From CAVTTH01 sp963737545 (GTDB taxonomy: Bacteria > Verrucomicrobiota > Verrucomicrobiia > Chthoniobacterales > UBA10450), in assembly GCA_963737545.1 (NCBI GenBank), contig CAVTTH010000001.1:705454-769453 (forward strand): a stretch of DNA of 64,000 nucleotides, written 5' to 3'. Below are positions 42,785 through 51,276 of the stretch, one piece after another (the stretch's first letter is position 1; every line of letters begins with the position of its first letter). The position numbers were made by a program, and so were the translations under genes. The notes beneath the pieces were generated by a model that did not search any database, had not been told where the DNA came from, and worked only from the letters and a program-made list of their open reading frames with translations.

Positions 42785-43917
42785 CGAGAACGTTTATTAC
42801 TTCTCTTCTCTGTCGCGCGCTCCTCTGCGCGGGTCTGTTGTTGATCGCTTCGTGCGCAACCAAGGACACGCATCATCAACTCGTAATCAGCGTGCCAGAG
42901 CAACGAATGGCAGTGCTCGAGGACGGAGCACTGCTCGCCAGTTATCCTATTTCCACGTCAAAGTACGGTTGCGGCGACGCGCCGGGCAGCTGTCGGACTC
43001 CGCTGGGCCATCTTGAAATTGCGCAAAAAATCGGCGGCTCGGCGCCGAGCGGCGCAGTCTTCAAGGATCGGCGACGAACAGGCGAAATCGTCGCGCCCGA
43101 TTCGCCAGGGCGCGATCCGATCGTGAGCCGAATTCTTTGGTTACGCGGCCGTGAATCGCAGAATGCGCGCGCCTTCGCCCGCACCATCTACATTCATGGG
43201 ACGCCGGAGGAACGAAATATCGGGCTGCCGGTGAGCTATGGCTGTATCCGGATGCGTTCGCACGATGTCATTCAACTCTACGATATCGTCGGAGAAGGCG
43301 CGCAGGTAACTATCGTCGACGCACCGCTGGAAGGGATCGTTCCCGGGCATTGCTCCCGAGCCGGTGCAAGTGGCCACCAGCCTTCGGCCAGCTACATTCG
43401 ACCTCTCGTTAGGCGGCCGCTTTTACGGCAGCTTTCCGAGCTGCTCTTGCGCCGATTTCCCAGCGAGCAATTTCAAATCCGCGTCCACCATGAGCCGCAC
43501 CAGTTCGGGGAACCGAACTTTTGGTTCCCAATCGAGCACCCTCTTTGCCTTCGATGCATCGCCGATGAGCAGGTCTACCTCCGCCGGACGCTCGTAGCGA
43601 CCGTCGTGTTTCACATATCTTTCCCAATCGAGGTCGGCATGGCCGAAAGCGGTTTCGACAAACTCGCGGACGCTGTGGCTCTCGTTCGTCGCCATCACGA
43701 AATCATCGCCTTCGTCATGTTGCAGGATCCGCCACATGCCCTCGACGTATTCCGGCGCGTAACCCCAGTCGCGTTTCGCGTCGAGATTCCCGAGAAACAG
43801 TTCCTTTTGCAATCCGTGCTTGATCGCGGCGACGGCGCGGGAAATTTTTCGCGTGACGAACGTTTCGCCGCGGCGCGGGCTTTCGTGATTGAACAGGATT
43901 CCGTTGCTCGCGCATAA
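42781..43917 (+). CDS. Lipoprotein L,D-transpeptidase whose frame runs on through gmd
   Basis: The first ~200 residues are a YkuD protein: lipobox LIASC (Cys25), catalytic His139 in IYIHGTPEE and Cys155 in VSYGCIRMRS, then a normal end near VTIVDAPLEGIVPG. No stop follows, so the frame reads 495 bases into the antisense strand of gmd, giving 378 residues with a meaningless tail. The true end was probably near 43350-43410. Loss of the stop, or a shift near 43348, would explain it. Role: peptidoglycan crosslinking or protein attachment in the periplasm. Confidence 0.75.
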   Translation: MTRTFITSLLCRALLCAGLLLIASCATKDTHHQLVISVPEQRMAVLEDGALLASYPISTSKYGCGDAPGSCRTPLGHLEIAQKIGGSAPSGAVFKDRRRTGEIVAPDSPGRDPIVSRILWLRGRESQNARAFARTIYIHGTPEERNIGLPVSYGCIRMRSHDVIQLYDIVGEGAQVTIVDAPLEGIVPGHCSRAGASGHQPSASYIRPLVRRPLLRQLSELLLRRFPSEQFQIRVHHEPHQFGEPNFWFPIEHPLCLRCIADEQVYLRRTLVATVVFHISFPIEVGMAESGFDKLADAVALVRRHHEIIAFVMLQDPPHALDVFRRVTPVAFRVEIPEKQFLLQSVLDRGDGAGNFSRDERFAAARAFVIEQDSVARA

Positions 43918-44436
43918 GCCATAACTTTCGCGGTAGTTTACCGTCGCCCAATACGCGAAGACCTTGGCCACGCCGTAGGGACTGCGCGGCCAAAAAGGCG
44001 TCGTCTCATTTTGCGGGATGGCCTGGACTTTGCCGAACATTTCGCTGCTCGACGCCTGGTAAAAACGCGAACGGATTCCGGTTTCGCGAATCGCCTCCAA
44101 AATTCGGATCGTACCGAGGCCGGTGACATCGGAAGTGTATTCGGGAATATCGAAACTCACCCGGACATGGCTTTGCGCGGCGAGATGGTAAATTTCGTCC
44201 GGCTTCAAATCGTAAATCAATTTTACCAGGTTCACCGAATCGCTCAGATCGCCGTAATGCAGGAACATGCGGACGCCATTGATGTGCGGGTCGGCATAGA
44301 GGTGATCGATGCGTGAAGTATTAAACGTGCTCGCCCGCCGGATGATTCCGTGAACCTCGTAGCCTTTTTCCAACAGCAAATCGGCCAGGTAACTTCCATC
44401 CTGCCCGGTGATCCCGGTGATAAGAGCTTTCTTCAT
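43423..44436 (-). CDS. gmd: GDP-mannose 4,6-dehydratase
   Basis: The protein has 337 residues. It makes GDP-4-keto-6-deoxymannose, precursor of GDP-fucose, GDP-rhamnose or GDP-perosamine. The NAD(P) motif is GITGQDGSYLADLL (8-21); RRASTFNTSRIDHLY, HLAAQSHV, SSSEMFG and SPYGVAKVFAYW with the Tyr/Lys pair follow, and NHESPRRGETFVTRKI is diagnostic. No fcl or rmd gene is adjacent. It lies at the edge of the polysaccharide cluster and probably feeds it. Confidence 0.95.
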   Translation of the reverse strand: MKKALITGITGQDGSYLADLLLEKGYEVHGIIRRASTFNTSRIDHLYADPHINGVRMFLHYGDLSDSVNLVKLIYDLKPDEIYHLAAQSHVRVSFDIPEYTSDVTGLGTIRILEAIRETGIRSRFYQASSSEMFGKVQAIPQNETTPFWPRSPYGVAKVFAYWATVNYRESYGLCASNGILFNHESPRRGETFVTRKISRAVAAIKHGLQKELFLGNLDAKRDWGYAPEYVEGMWRILQHDEGDDFVMATNESHSVREFVETAFGHADLDWERYVKHDGRYERPAEVDLLIGDASKAKRVLDWEPKVRFPELVRLMVDADLKLLAGKSAQEQLGKLP

Positions 44437-44519
44437 TTGTTAGTCATTCCTGGCGAAGTCGAGCCGGCAACGCAATCGATGTTAGTCGGCGAGGCGAGGC
44501 TTTCAATCTCGAAGCATAA

Positions 44520-45263
44520 TTAGACAGGCTGCACCATTAACCGCGCGAGCACCGCGCGTTGCGCCGCGATTAGTTCGGCGATGCCCTTCTTTCCGAGAGC
44601 GATCATTTCGTTGAGCTGATCGTTCGCAAACGTGGTTTCTTCACCGGAACCTTGAAGCTCGACGAAGTCGCCGTCTTCGGTTGCGACCAAATTAAAGTCG
44701 ACGGTCACAGCCTTGTCCTCTTCGTAATTCAGATCGAGCACCGGCGTTCCGTCGAGCACACCCGCGCTCACAGCAGCTACTAATTTCCTGATCGGCGGCG
44801 AAGTGAGTTTCTTCTCGTCAGCCAATTTCCGACAGGCGACAGCGACGGCCAGACTCGCGCCTGTAATCGCCGCCGTGCGCGTACCGCCATCGGCTTGCAG
44901 GACATCGCAATCGATCCACATCGTGCGCGGGCCGAGCTTTTCGAGATCGACGACCGCGCGCAACGATCGCCCAATCAGGCGTTGAATCTCCGAGCTGCGG
45001 CCATCGAGCCGGCCCTTGGAGATGTCTCGCGGCTTGCGGCTCTGCGTCGAGTACGGAAGCATCGCGTATTCCGCGGTCAGCCAGCCGCCGGGGACTGCTT
45101 GTTCCTTCATCCAGCGCGGGACACCCTCCTCGATCATGACGGCGCAAATGACGCGCGTGTTTCCCATGGCCACGAGGACGGAGCCGCTCGCATACGGGGC
45201 GATTCCCAACTCGAATGTGACCGGCCGCAGTTGATCATGAGCGCGTCCTTCCAAGCGTTGCAT
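44520..45263 (-). CDS. rph: Ribonuclease PH
   Basis: The protein has 247 residues. It trims tRNA 3' ends by phosphorolysis. Blocks: RPVTFELGIAPYASGSVLVAMGNT (two halves), MLPYSTQSRKPRDISKGRLDGRSSEIQRLIGRSLRA and DCDVLQADGGTRTAAITGA. ATG 45263 was taken; the track-open GTG at 45281 would add six residues not usual for the family. It is divergent from the first gene of the polysaccharide cluster. Confidence 0.96.
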   Translation of the reverse strand: MQRLEGRAHDQLRPVTFELGIAPYASGSVLVAMGNTRVICAVMIEEGVPRWMKEQAVPGGWLTAEYAMLPYSTQSRKPRDISKGRLDGRSSEIQRLIGRSLRAVVDLEKLGPRTMWIDCDVLQADGGTRTAAITGASLAVAVACRKLADEKKLTSPPIRKLVAAVSAGVLDGTPVLDLNYEEDKAVTVDFNLVATEDGDFVELQGSGEETTFANDQLNEMIALGKKGIAELIAAQRAVLARLMVQPV

Positions 45264-45346
45264 CCCGCAAACTAGGTGCACTGGGGTGCCTCGTCATTCC
45301 AAGAATTTTGCGGAACGCTGCCCGTTAATCCGCGCAACATGGCGTT

Positions 45347-46711
45347 GTGAAGCGCACCACCTATGATATCTACGACCGTCGATCCTTTTCCATGCGGAGA
45401 TACCTCTATCGCCAGCTGCGCGAATATCTCGGTCTCTACGTGCGCCCGGGCGATCGCGTCGCGGAAATCGATGCCAAAGAAGCGGCGGAATCGCTCAACT
45501 TCCAAAGCAACGAATTGCTCGTTCTCCAAAACCCATCCCGAGAATCCGGCCATTCTCAAACCAACCTTGAGGCGCTGGCGGAATTTCGTCCCGACTATGT
45601 CCTACTAAATGGGAGCATCCATTACGAAACAGACGTGCAGGATTTTCTGGAAAAGCTCCGCGCGGCGCTGCTGCCTTCGACGCGAGTTATCATCACATTT
45701 TACAGCACCCTCTGGAAACCGTGGTTGCGCCTCGCCACCGCGCTCGGGGTGCGCAGAAAAACGCCGGAGGAAAATTGGATCGCAAATGAAGATGTGCAGA
45801 ATCTCCTCCTCCTGGCGAATTACGAATTGGTGCGGCAAGAGAGCAAATTCCTCGTTCCCATTTACATTCCGCTGATCAGTTACCTGGCAAATCGATTTCT
45901 CGCTCCGCTTCCCGGTTTTCGCCTCTTTAATTTGCTCAACATCGCGGTCGCCCGGCCAATCGGCCTGACCGCACCGGATCGAAGCAACGCTCCGTCGGTT
46001 TCCATCATCGTGCCGGCGCGCAATGAAGCCGGCAACATCGAAGCCGCCATTCTGCGCACTCCGGCGATGGGACCGGATGATGAATTCATCTTTATCGAAG
46101 GAAATTCGACCGATAACACCTGGGAAACACTCTGTCAGATACAGGCGAAGTATCAGGCGACGCACAACATTCAAATCGGGCGGCAGGAGGGGAAAGGAAA
46201 GGGCGACGCGGTCAGAAAAGGTTTCTCGCTGGCCCGGAAGGAAATTCTGATGATCCTGGACGCAGACCTGACGGTGCCGCCCGAGGAATTGCCGCGTTTC
46301 TACGAAGCGTTAGTGAGCCAAAAGGGCGAATTCATCAACGGCAGCCGTCTGGTTTATCCGATGGAAAAAAAGGCGATGCGATTCTTCAATCTGGTCGGGA
46401 ACAAATTTTTCGCCGTCATGTTTTCTTTTGTCCTGGGACAGCGTTTCAAGGACACGCTTTGCGGCACGAAAGTATTGAGCCGGGAGAATTATCTGAGGCT
46501 GGCCGCACATCGAAAATACTTCGGAGAGTTCGATCCCTTCGGGGACTTCGATTTGATTTTTGGAGCGGCCCGCATGGCGTTACGCATCGTCGAAGTGCCT
46601 GTTCACTATCGCGAGCGCAGATACGGCTCGAGCAATATTGAGCGGTGGAAACACGGCGTGGTCCTGCTTCGAATGTTGAGATTCGCCGCAGCGAGAATCA
46701 AATTCCTTTGA
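45347..46711 (+). CDS. GT2 glycosyltransferase with N-terminal methyltransferase-like domain
   Basis: The protein has 454 residues. Residues 1-190 look like a SAM-methyltransferase fold (RPGDRVAEIDAKE, DYVLLNGSIHYETDVQDFLE) but the glycine-rich SAM loop is degenerate, so activity is doubtful. Residues 210-454 are a GT-A domain: SIIVPARNEAGNIEAAI, FIEGNSTDNTWE, ILDADLTVPPEELP and GTKVLSRENY, close to DPM1/undecaprenyl-phosphate sugar transferases. Start GTG 45347 is uncertain (ATG 45392 possible). It opens the plus-strand polysaccharide genes. Confidence 0.8.
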   Translation: MKRTTYDIYDRRSFSMRRYLYRQLREYLGLYVRPGDRVAEIDAKEAAESLNFQSNELLVLQNPSRESGHSQTNLEALAEFRPDYVLLNGSIHYETDVQDFLEKLRAALLPSTRVIITFYSTLWKPWLRLATALGVRRKTPEENWIANEDVQNLLLLANYELVRQESKFLVPIYIPLISYLANRFLAPLPGFRLFNLLNIAVARPIGLTAPDRSNAPSVSIIVPARNEAGNIEAAILRTPAMGPDDEFIFIEGNSTDNTWETLCQIQAKYQATHNIQIGRQEGKGKGDAVRKGFSLARKEILMILDADLTVPPEELPRFYEALVSQKGEFINGSRLVYPMEKKAMRFFNLVGNKFFAVMFSFVLGQRFKDTLCGTKVLSRENYLRLAAHRKYFGEFDPFGDFDLIFGAARMALRIVEVPVHYRERRYGSSNIERWKHGVVLLRMLRFAAARIKFL

Positions 46712-46728
46712 ACAGCGGAAGCGGAGAG

Positions 46729-47451
46729 ATGAGCCACCGCCTGCAAAACGAGATCGAGCACGGGAAATATCTTCTCGCGCATGGCGCCGGTGAAATTTGG
46801 AACTGGGAAACACCAGCGGGACGGATTCGCTGGACCCGGCGGGTTAGGATGCTGACGAGCCATTTGCGTCGAGAGCAGAGCATTCTGGAACTCGGCTGCG
46901 GGACCGGATATTTCACTCGCGAACTGGCCGCCAGCGGTGCGCAGGTCACGGCGATAGACATCTCGCCGGAGCTGTTGCAGACGGCACGGCAAGAGTGCTC
47001 CTTCGGGAACGTTCGCTTCGAAATTCAGAACGCCTATGCCACAACTTTCCCGGATGAAGCGTTCGACTCGGTCGTTGGCAGCTCAGTGTTGCATCACCTC
47101 GAGATTGAAGCCGCACTCAGGGAAATTCAGCGCGTTCTCAAGCCGGGCGGCTCAATCCATTTCACCGAACCGAACATGATGAATCCACAGATCGCCGTGC
47201 AAAAAAATGTGCCGGCGATCAAACAGCGTCTCGGTGATTCGCCAGATGAGACGGCATTTTTTCGCTGGACGCTGGTGCGGCAACTCGAGCAAGCCGGGTT
47301 TCGCGCAGTGCAAATCGAACCTTTCGATTTTCTTCATCCCAGGATTCCGTCGAGTTGGATTCCCGCGGTTCAGAGTCTTGGCGGCTTTTTGGAAAGGATG
47401 CCGTTGCTCCGCGAGATGGCGGGCTCGCTTTACATTCGCGCGCTGAAATGA
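46729..47451 (+). CDS. Class I SAM-dependent methyltransferase
   Basis: The protein has 240 residues. Motif I is ILELGCGTGYFTRELA (about 45-60), then VTAIDISPELLQTARQ, FDSVVGSSVLHHLE and VLKPGGSIHFTEPN, the Methyltransf_11/25 pattern. Substrate unknown; a sugar or polyprenyl intermediate is plausible from the neighbours. ATG 46729 has GGAAG about 7 bases upstream; a TTG at 46708 overlapping the previous stop is an alternative. Its stop overlaps the next gene (ATGA). Confidence 0.85.
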   Translation: MSHRLQNEIEHGKYLLAHGAGEIWNWETPAGRIRWTRRVRMLTSHLRREQSILELGCGTGYFTRELAASGAQVTAIDISPELLQTARQECSFGNVRFEIQNAYATTFPDEAFDSVVGSSVLHHLEIEAALREIQRVLKPGGSIHFTEPNMMNPQIAVQKNVPAIKQRLGDSPDETAFFRWTLVRQLEQAGFRAVQIEPFDFLHPRIPSSWIPAVQSLGGFLERMPLLREMAGSLYIRALK

Positions 47452-48230
47452 GGGACGCCGCCACGCTTAAGGACCAGTATGCCGAAGATCGCGCGCTCAC
47501 GTTGCGTAACCGGGCCAATCTCAACGCGAACCGCAACCTTCTCTATTGGTATGGTGAACTCTACCGACATCAGTTTCGAGGTTTCCTCGATCCGCATCGC
47601 TTGAAAATTCTCGAGATTGGGAGCGGTGCATCGCCACTGCAACTCTTTTATCAAAATGTCCTAACGAGTGATGTTCTGGAACTGGACTATCTCGATTATG
47701 TCTTCGATTGCCACTCCATCGATCGGTTCGAGCCGATCCCGAATGAAAGCCTAGACGTGATCATTATGACGAACGTCCTCCACCACTTGAGAGATCCGAT
47801 TGCATTTCTGAACAAAGCCGCCATCAAACTAAAGCACGGCGGAAAAATCATCGCGACCGAACCTTATTTTTCGGCGGTCTCGACGTTGATCTTCAAGTAT
47901 CTGCACCATGAATCGGTCGACCTGAACATCTCCGAGCCAATCTTATCGGACATTCGAGGACCGTTGGCCTCCGCGAATATCGCGTTGCCGTGGTTGATCT
48001 TTATCAAGAACTCGAACTGGCACGACCGGCTGCGGGCGAATTTCCAATTTGATCCAGAAAAGTTTCAGCCTTTCAGCTCGGTATCCTACATGGCAACAGG
48101 CGGAATCTCGCGGCGCTTGCTGATCCCCGCGCCAGTTTACAAAACACTTTTTCGTATCGACATGACCCTGAGCCGAATGATGCCAAAGCTCCTTGCTTCA
48201 TTTTTTACCATCGAACTCACCCGGAAGTAA
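47448..48230 (+). CDS. SAM-dependent methyltransferase-like protein
   Basis: The protein has 260 residues. RLKILEIGSGASPLQLF (about 52-68) is the SAM loop, followed by LDYLDYVFDCHSIDRF, DVIIMTNVLHHLRDP and KLKHGGKIIATEP. The C-terminal half is longer and hydrophobic-rich, with no known domain. Translationally coupled at both ends (ATGA before, TAATG after). Likely modifies the same glycan as its neighbours. Confidence 0.78.
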   Translation: MRDAATLKDQYAEDRALTLRNRANLNANRNLLYWYGELYRHQFRGFLDPHRLKILEIGSGASPLQLFYQNVLTSDVLELDYLDYVFDCHSIDRFEPIPNESLDVIIMTNVLHHLRDPIAFLNKAAIKLKHGGKIIATEPYFSAVSTLIFKYLHHESVDLNISEPILSDIRGPLASANIALPWLIFIKNSNWHDRLRANFQFDPEKFQPFSSVSYMATGGISRRLLIPAPVYKTLFRIDMTLSRMMPKLLASFFTIELTRK

Positions 48231-48982
48231 TGTCCTTTGCCAACTTCGGTCGCCGGATAGGGAACCAGCTCTACAAGTCTGCCTTTCCAATCTATCAACC
48301 GCTCTACAGGGCTTTCAAAAGTCACGTGGACCGCGCTGAGCGCCAGCTCCTGGCGCGCCACCTTTCTGCGGGAAATGTCGTGGTCGACGCCGGCGCTAAC
48401 ATTGGTATCTACTCAAGATTTCTCGCGAAATGCGTTGGGCCGACCGGCGTTGTCCATAGCTTCGAGCCTTCGCCTGATAATTTCAGGCGATTGCGCGGGA
48501 TCGCGGGGGCGTGCTCCAACATCCGTGCCAATCAACTGGCGGTGAGTGACAAGACCGGACGGTCAATTCTCTACATCTCCGACAAGTTGAACGTAGATCA
48601 TCGCGCCTATCCCACTGAGGGAGAAGCGCGAAGAACTCTTTCGATTCAATCCATCAAACTCGACGATTACTTCAAACCGGGTGAGCGCGTCGATTTTATC
48701 AAGCTGGACGTTCAGGGGTTTGAACTGCGCGCGCTGCGCGGAGCAGAACGCGTCCTGGCAGACAATCCGAAGGCAAGATTGCTGGTCGAACTCTGGCCCT
48801 ACGGTCTTCATCAAGCCGGCGACTCGTCGGAAGCCCTGATGTCGTTCTTGGTGGGTCATGAGTTAACCGCATTTGTTGTTAAAGGAAGCGATTTGGTAAA
48901 ATGCGATCTGTCGATGGCCAACCCTGGCAACGCGACCAGCTATGCGGATCTGTTTATCCAAAGAACAGATGCAGAGCTCTAA
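48230..48982 (+). CDS. FkbM family methyltransferase
   Basis: The protein has 250 residues. NVVVDAGANIGIYSRFLAK (about 47-65), VHSFEPSPDNFRRLR, NQLAVSDKTGRSILY and VDFIKLDVQGFELRALRGAE are the FkbM signatures. Members O-methylate sugars in polyketides, lipooligosaccharides and capsules. The start shares a base with the previous stop (TAATG). It ends this plus-strand run; a minus-strand glycosyltransferase follows. Confidence 0.9.
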   Translation: MSFANFGRRIGNQLYKSAFPIYQPLYRAFKSHVDRAERQLLARHLSAGNVVVDAGANIGIYSRFLAKCVGPTGVVHSFEPSPDNFRRLRGIAGACSNIRANQLAVSDKTGRSILYISDKLNVDHRAYPTEGEARRTLSIQSIKLDDYFKPGERVDFIKLDVQGFELRALRGAERVLADNPKARLLVELWPYGLHQAGDSSEALMSFLVGHELTAFVVKGSDLVKCDLSMANPGNATSYADLFIQRTDAEL

Positions 48983-49014
48983 GGTGTGACGACAACGGAT
49001 CGTTCCACGTTGGT

Positions 49015-49413
49015 TCACCGCGCTGGCGCGGCTGGTGCACAGATCGCGCGGGTGAAATCGGGCCGTTGCTGCTTGTCAAAAGGAACAACTGCCATTCCGT
49101 TTACCTGGAGCCGCTCCAGGCGCTTTCCCGTCGAATCTTCCGCAGAGACGACCCCGACAAAGATGAGCGGCCGATCAGAAAAATCTGCGGGGATTTTTGC
49201 CGGAATCGTGAAATCGAATTTGGGCAGGATGACCAGCGTTCGTTCATAAGATTGCCGAACAGCAGGTCGGTTGCGGGGGGGCAATTGGCCGGCGGGGATG
49301 TGGTAAGCGTAAGGAAAACTTTGAATCTCCATCACATACTGTCCCGCTCGAGGCCCATAGTGATCCGCCCAATTGGTATAAACTGGCAGTTCGTCAGCAC
49401 GAGTCGGAAGCAC
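49015..49413 (-). pseudogene. C-terminal fragment of the GT39-like glycosyltransferase (after a frameshift)
   Basis: The frame reads VLPTRADELPVYTNWADHYG and on for 133 residues. It continues the upstream membrane protein if one base near 49414 is skipped (GAMC then VLPTRADELP). The YTNWADHYGPRAGQ region and a beta-rich part would form the soluble C-terminal domain. It has no start signal of its own. Confidence 0.7.
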
Positions 49414-51076
49414 GGCACATGGCGCCTGGTCTCAATCGGTGCACGATCGCGTCCCTCTCCTGCCCGGTTAGCTGCCGATCTGCTTTTGTTGGAGGATTAG
49501 AGATCGTTAGTGCGATTAACCGTGCGCCACTGGCCGCGAAAAAGGCCACCAAGACAAAAAGAACGAGCCTGATTGCGCGCCACGAAAATAGATCCAGTGC
49601 GCTTTGAGGAGTGGCTTGGTCGCTCTCAGAGATGTCGGTAGGCCACACCGCGTCCGGCTCACCGGCAATTCGGTTGGACCAACTCTCTGCCGGTAAGGAT
49701 AGCGCGGCGAGAAAGTAGAACAGAAATAACCAGTCCGTCATCAAGATGCTGCGAAACATAATAGGATTGGCGAATGCGGCGCTACCAAGCACTGACATGA
49801 CCAAACTCCCGAGCAAAATCAGCCCGGGCATGGCACGATGAGCGCGCCACGACAAAATCATGCCTCCGAGGATCGGAACAAAAGTGAGCCAAACCGGAAG
49901 ACTTCGGTAAAACAAAACCAGCCCAATTGAACTGAGTAGAAAAGCCAGGCTCGATTTCGCAAAAGGCCCTTCCTGACGCAGCATCCATACCGAGACGAGA
50001 AAGATCAGTAGGAACACGAGGAGGATGTTTTGGCTCTTTTTCGCGCCAGAAAACCACTCGGAGTACCTGTTCGACGCCCGGCTTCGGGGACCAAAGGTAT
50101 TTGCATACTCCCAAAGAGCTCCGCCTACGTTATGAAGGTAGAAGCCCGGATCGTGTTTCACATTTTCCTCGGCGCGATGCATGAAATATCGATAGCGATC
50201 GCCGATCGTATCAGGAATTTTGTCGGCATTGGCGTCCCGGCGAACATTTGGAGTCCATTGTTTGTAGGACGGCGACGTGGCCGAGTAGAAAGCCTCGCCG
50301 ATGTTATCCGAGATGCTGAATATTCCGAACGCGCGTTTCTGGTGGATCAACCAAGGAAGAAGGACGATGACGAAACCGAGCGTCATCGCCGAAATGCGGA
50401 TCAGGGCAGCTTTAAGATGCCGCTCGCGCCAGCCGAAAACGAAAATCAAGCCGAGAAAAAACGGCAGAACAAAAACAATAAGAGTGCGGGTTAGATTACT
50501 TAGCCCGATAAAAAGGCCTGAGACAAAAAAAACGGAAACACGCTGCGTCTCGGATGCGCGCAGCATGGCATAAACAGATGCGACGAAAAACAGCAGACCC
50601 AATGGTTCTGTGCCAGCCTGGGGAGTCTGGGCCACCTGCGTCGGATCGATCGCGAAGAACAGAGCGGCGCCGAGTCCACAAAATCGATTGAGAGCCCGAG
50701 CACCGCAAAGATAAATCAGACTTGCGGTGAGTCCGGCCGTGATAACGTTCAGAACGGCGATCGCCTGGAGGGAAAATCCTGACCACGTATACAGGCAGGC
50801 CAGCGCGATCGGATAGAACGGCCGAACGGCTGGCTGTTGAAATGGAGGTATCCCATGGCCTTGGGCGATGTTTATGGCTTTGAACGTGTACGAACAGCCG
50901 TCAGAGAAAGGTGCCCCCTGATAAATCAAGAACCCGTCCGCACGAGGATGTTGAAGGTGGAAGAGCCATCTCACGGCGGCGGCCGCAAGAAACATTACAG
51001 CGACCACGAGCCACTCATTCTGCAAAACCCGCCGAATCCGGTCGCGGAGCTGATTGCCCAACTCGGATGCAGTCAT
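49394..51076 (-). CDS. GT39/ArnT-like polytopic glycosyltransferase (frameshifted near its end)
   Basis: The protein has 560 residues. Around eleven TM helices; an early acidic loop (YQGAPFSDGCSYTFKAINIA) and RPFYPIALACLY match the GT-C fold of the PMT_2/ArnT type, which transfers sugars from polyprenyl-phosphate donors. ATG 51076 has GGAGAGG just upstream, better than ATG 51103. The last residues (RASDSC) are out of frame: an extra base near 49414 shifts the frame by +1, and the missing C-terminal domain lies in 49015-49413. It runs against its neighbours. Confidence 0.78.
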   Translation of the reverse strand: MTASELGNQLRDRIRRVLQNEWLVVAVMFLAAAAVRWLFHLQHPRADGFLIYQGAPFSDGCSYTFKAINIAQGHGIPPFQQPAVRPFYPIALACLYTWSGFSLQAIAVLNVITAGLTASLIYLCGARALNRFCGLGAALFFAIDPTQVAQTPQAGTEPLGLLFFVASVYAMLRASETQRVSVFFVSGLFIGLSNLTRTLIVFVLPFFLGLIFVFGWRERHLKAALIRISAMTLGFVIVLLPWLIHQKRAFGIFSISDNIGEAFYSATSPSYKQWTPNVRRDANADKIPDTIGDRYRYFMHRAEENVKHDPGFYLHNVGGALWEYANTFGPRSRASNRYSEWFSGAKKSQNILLVFLLIFLVSVWMLRQEGPFAKSSLAFLLSSIGLVLFYRSLPVWLTFVPILGGMILSWRAHRAMPGLILLGSLVMSVLGSAAFANPIMFRSILMTDWLFLFYFLAALSLPAESWSNRIAGEPDAVWPTDISESDQATPQSALDLFSWRAIRLVLFVLVAFFAASGARLIALTISNPPTKADRQLTGQERDAIVHRLRPGAMCRASDSC

Positions 51077-51276
51077 CAACCTCTCCGTCTGAGCCGACTG
51101 CATCGGACAAAAGGCACGCGCGTTCTCTTTGTGGCTTGAAGTGACTGGGGGTTGCGTTTACTCATTTCTCTCCCTTCCCTATTGAAGGCACGTTCGTAAT
51201 CTCCGCGGGACGATCAGATAAGGGCACACATATCGTGCGTTGCATTCAAAAGGGAGAACAACAAACTCCCTGAATC

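Noticed and set aside
44437..44519. A further family A or C repeat upstream of gmd (GTCATTCCTGGCGAAGTCGA, GGCGAGGCGAGGC)
   Set aside because: Only short partial matches; no paired arm.
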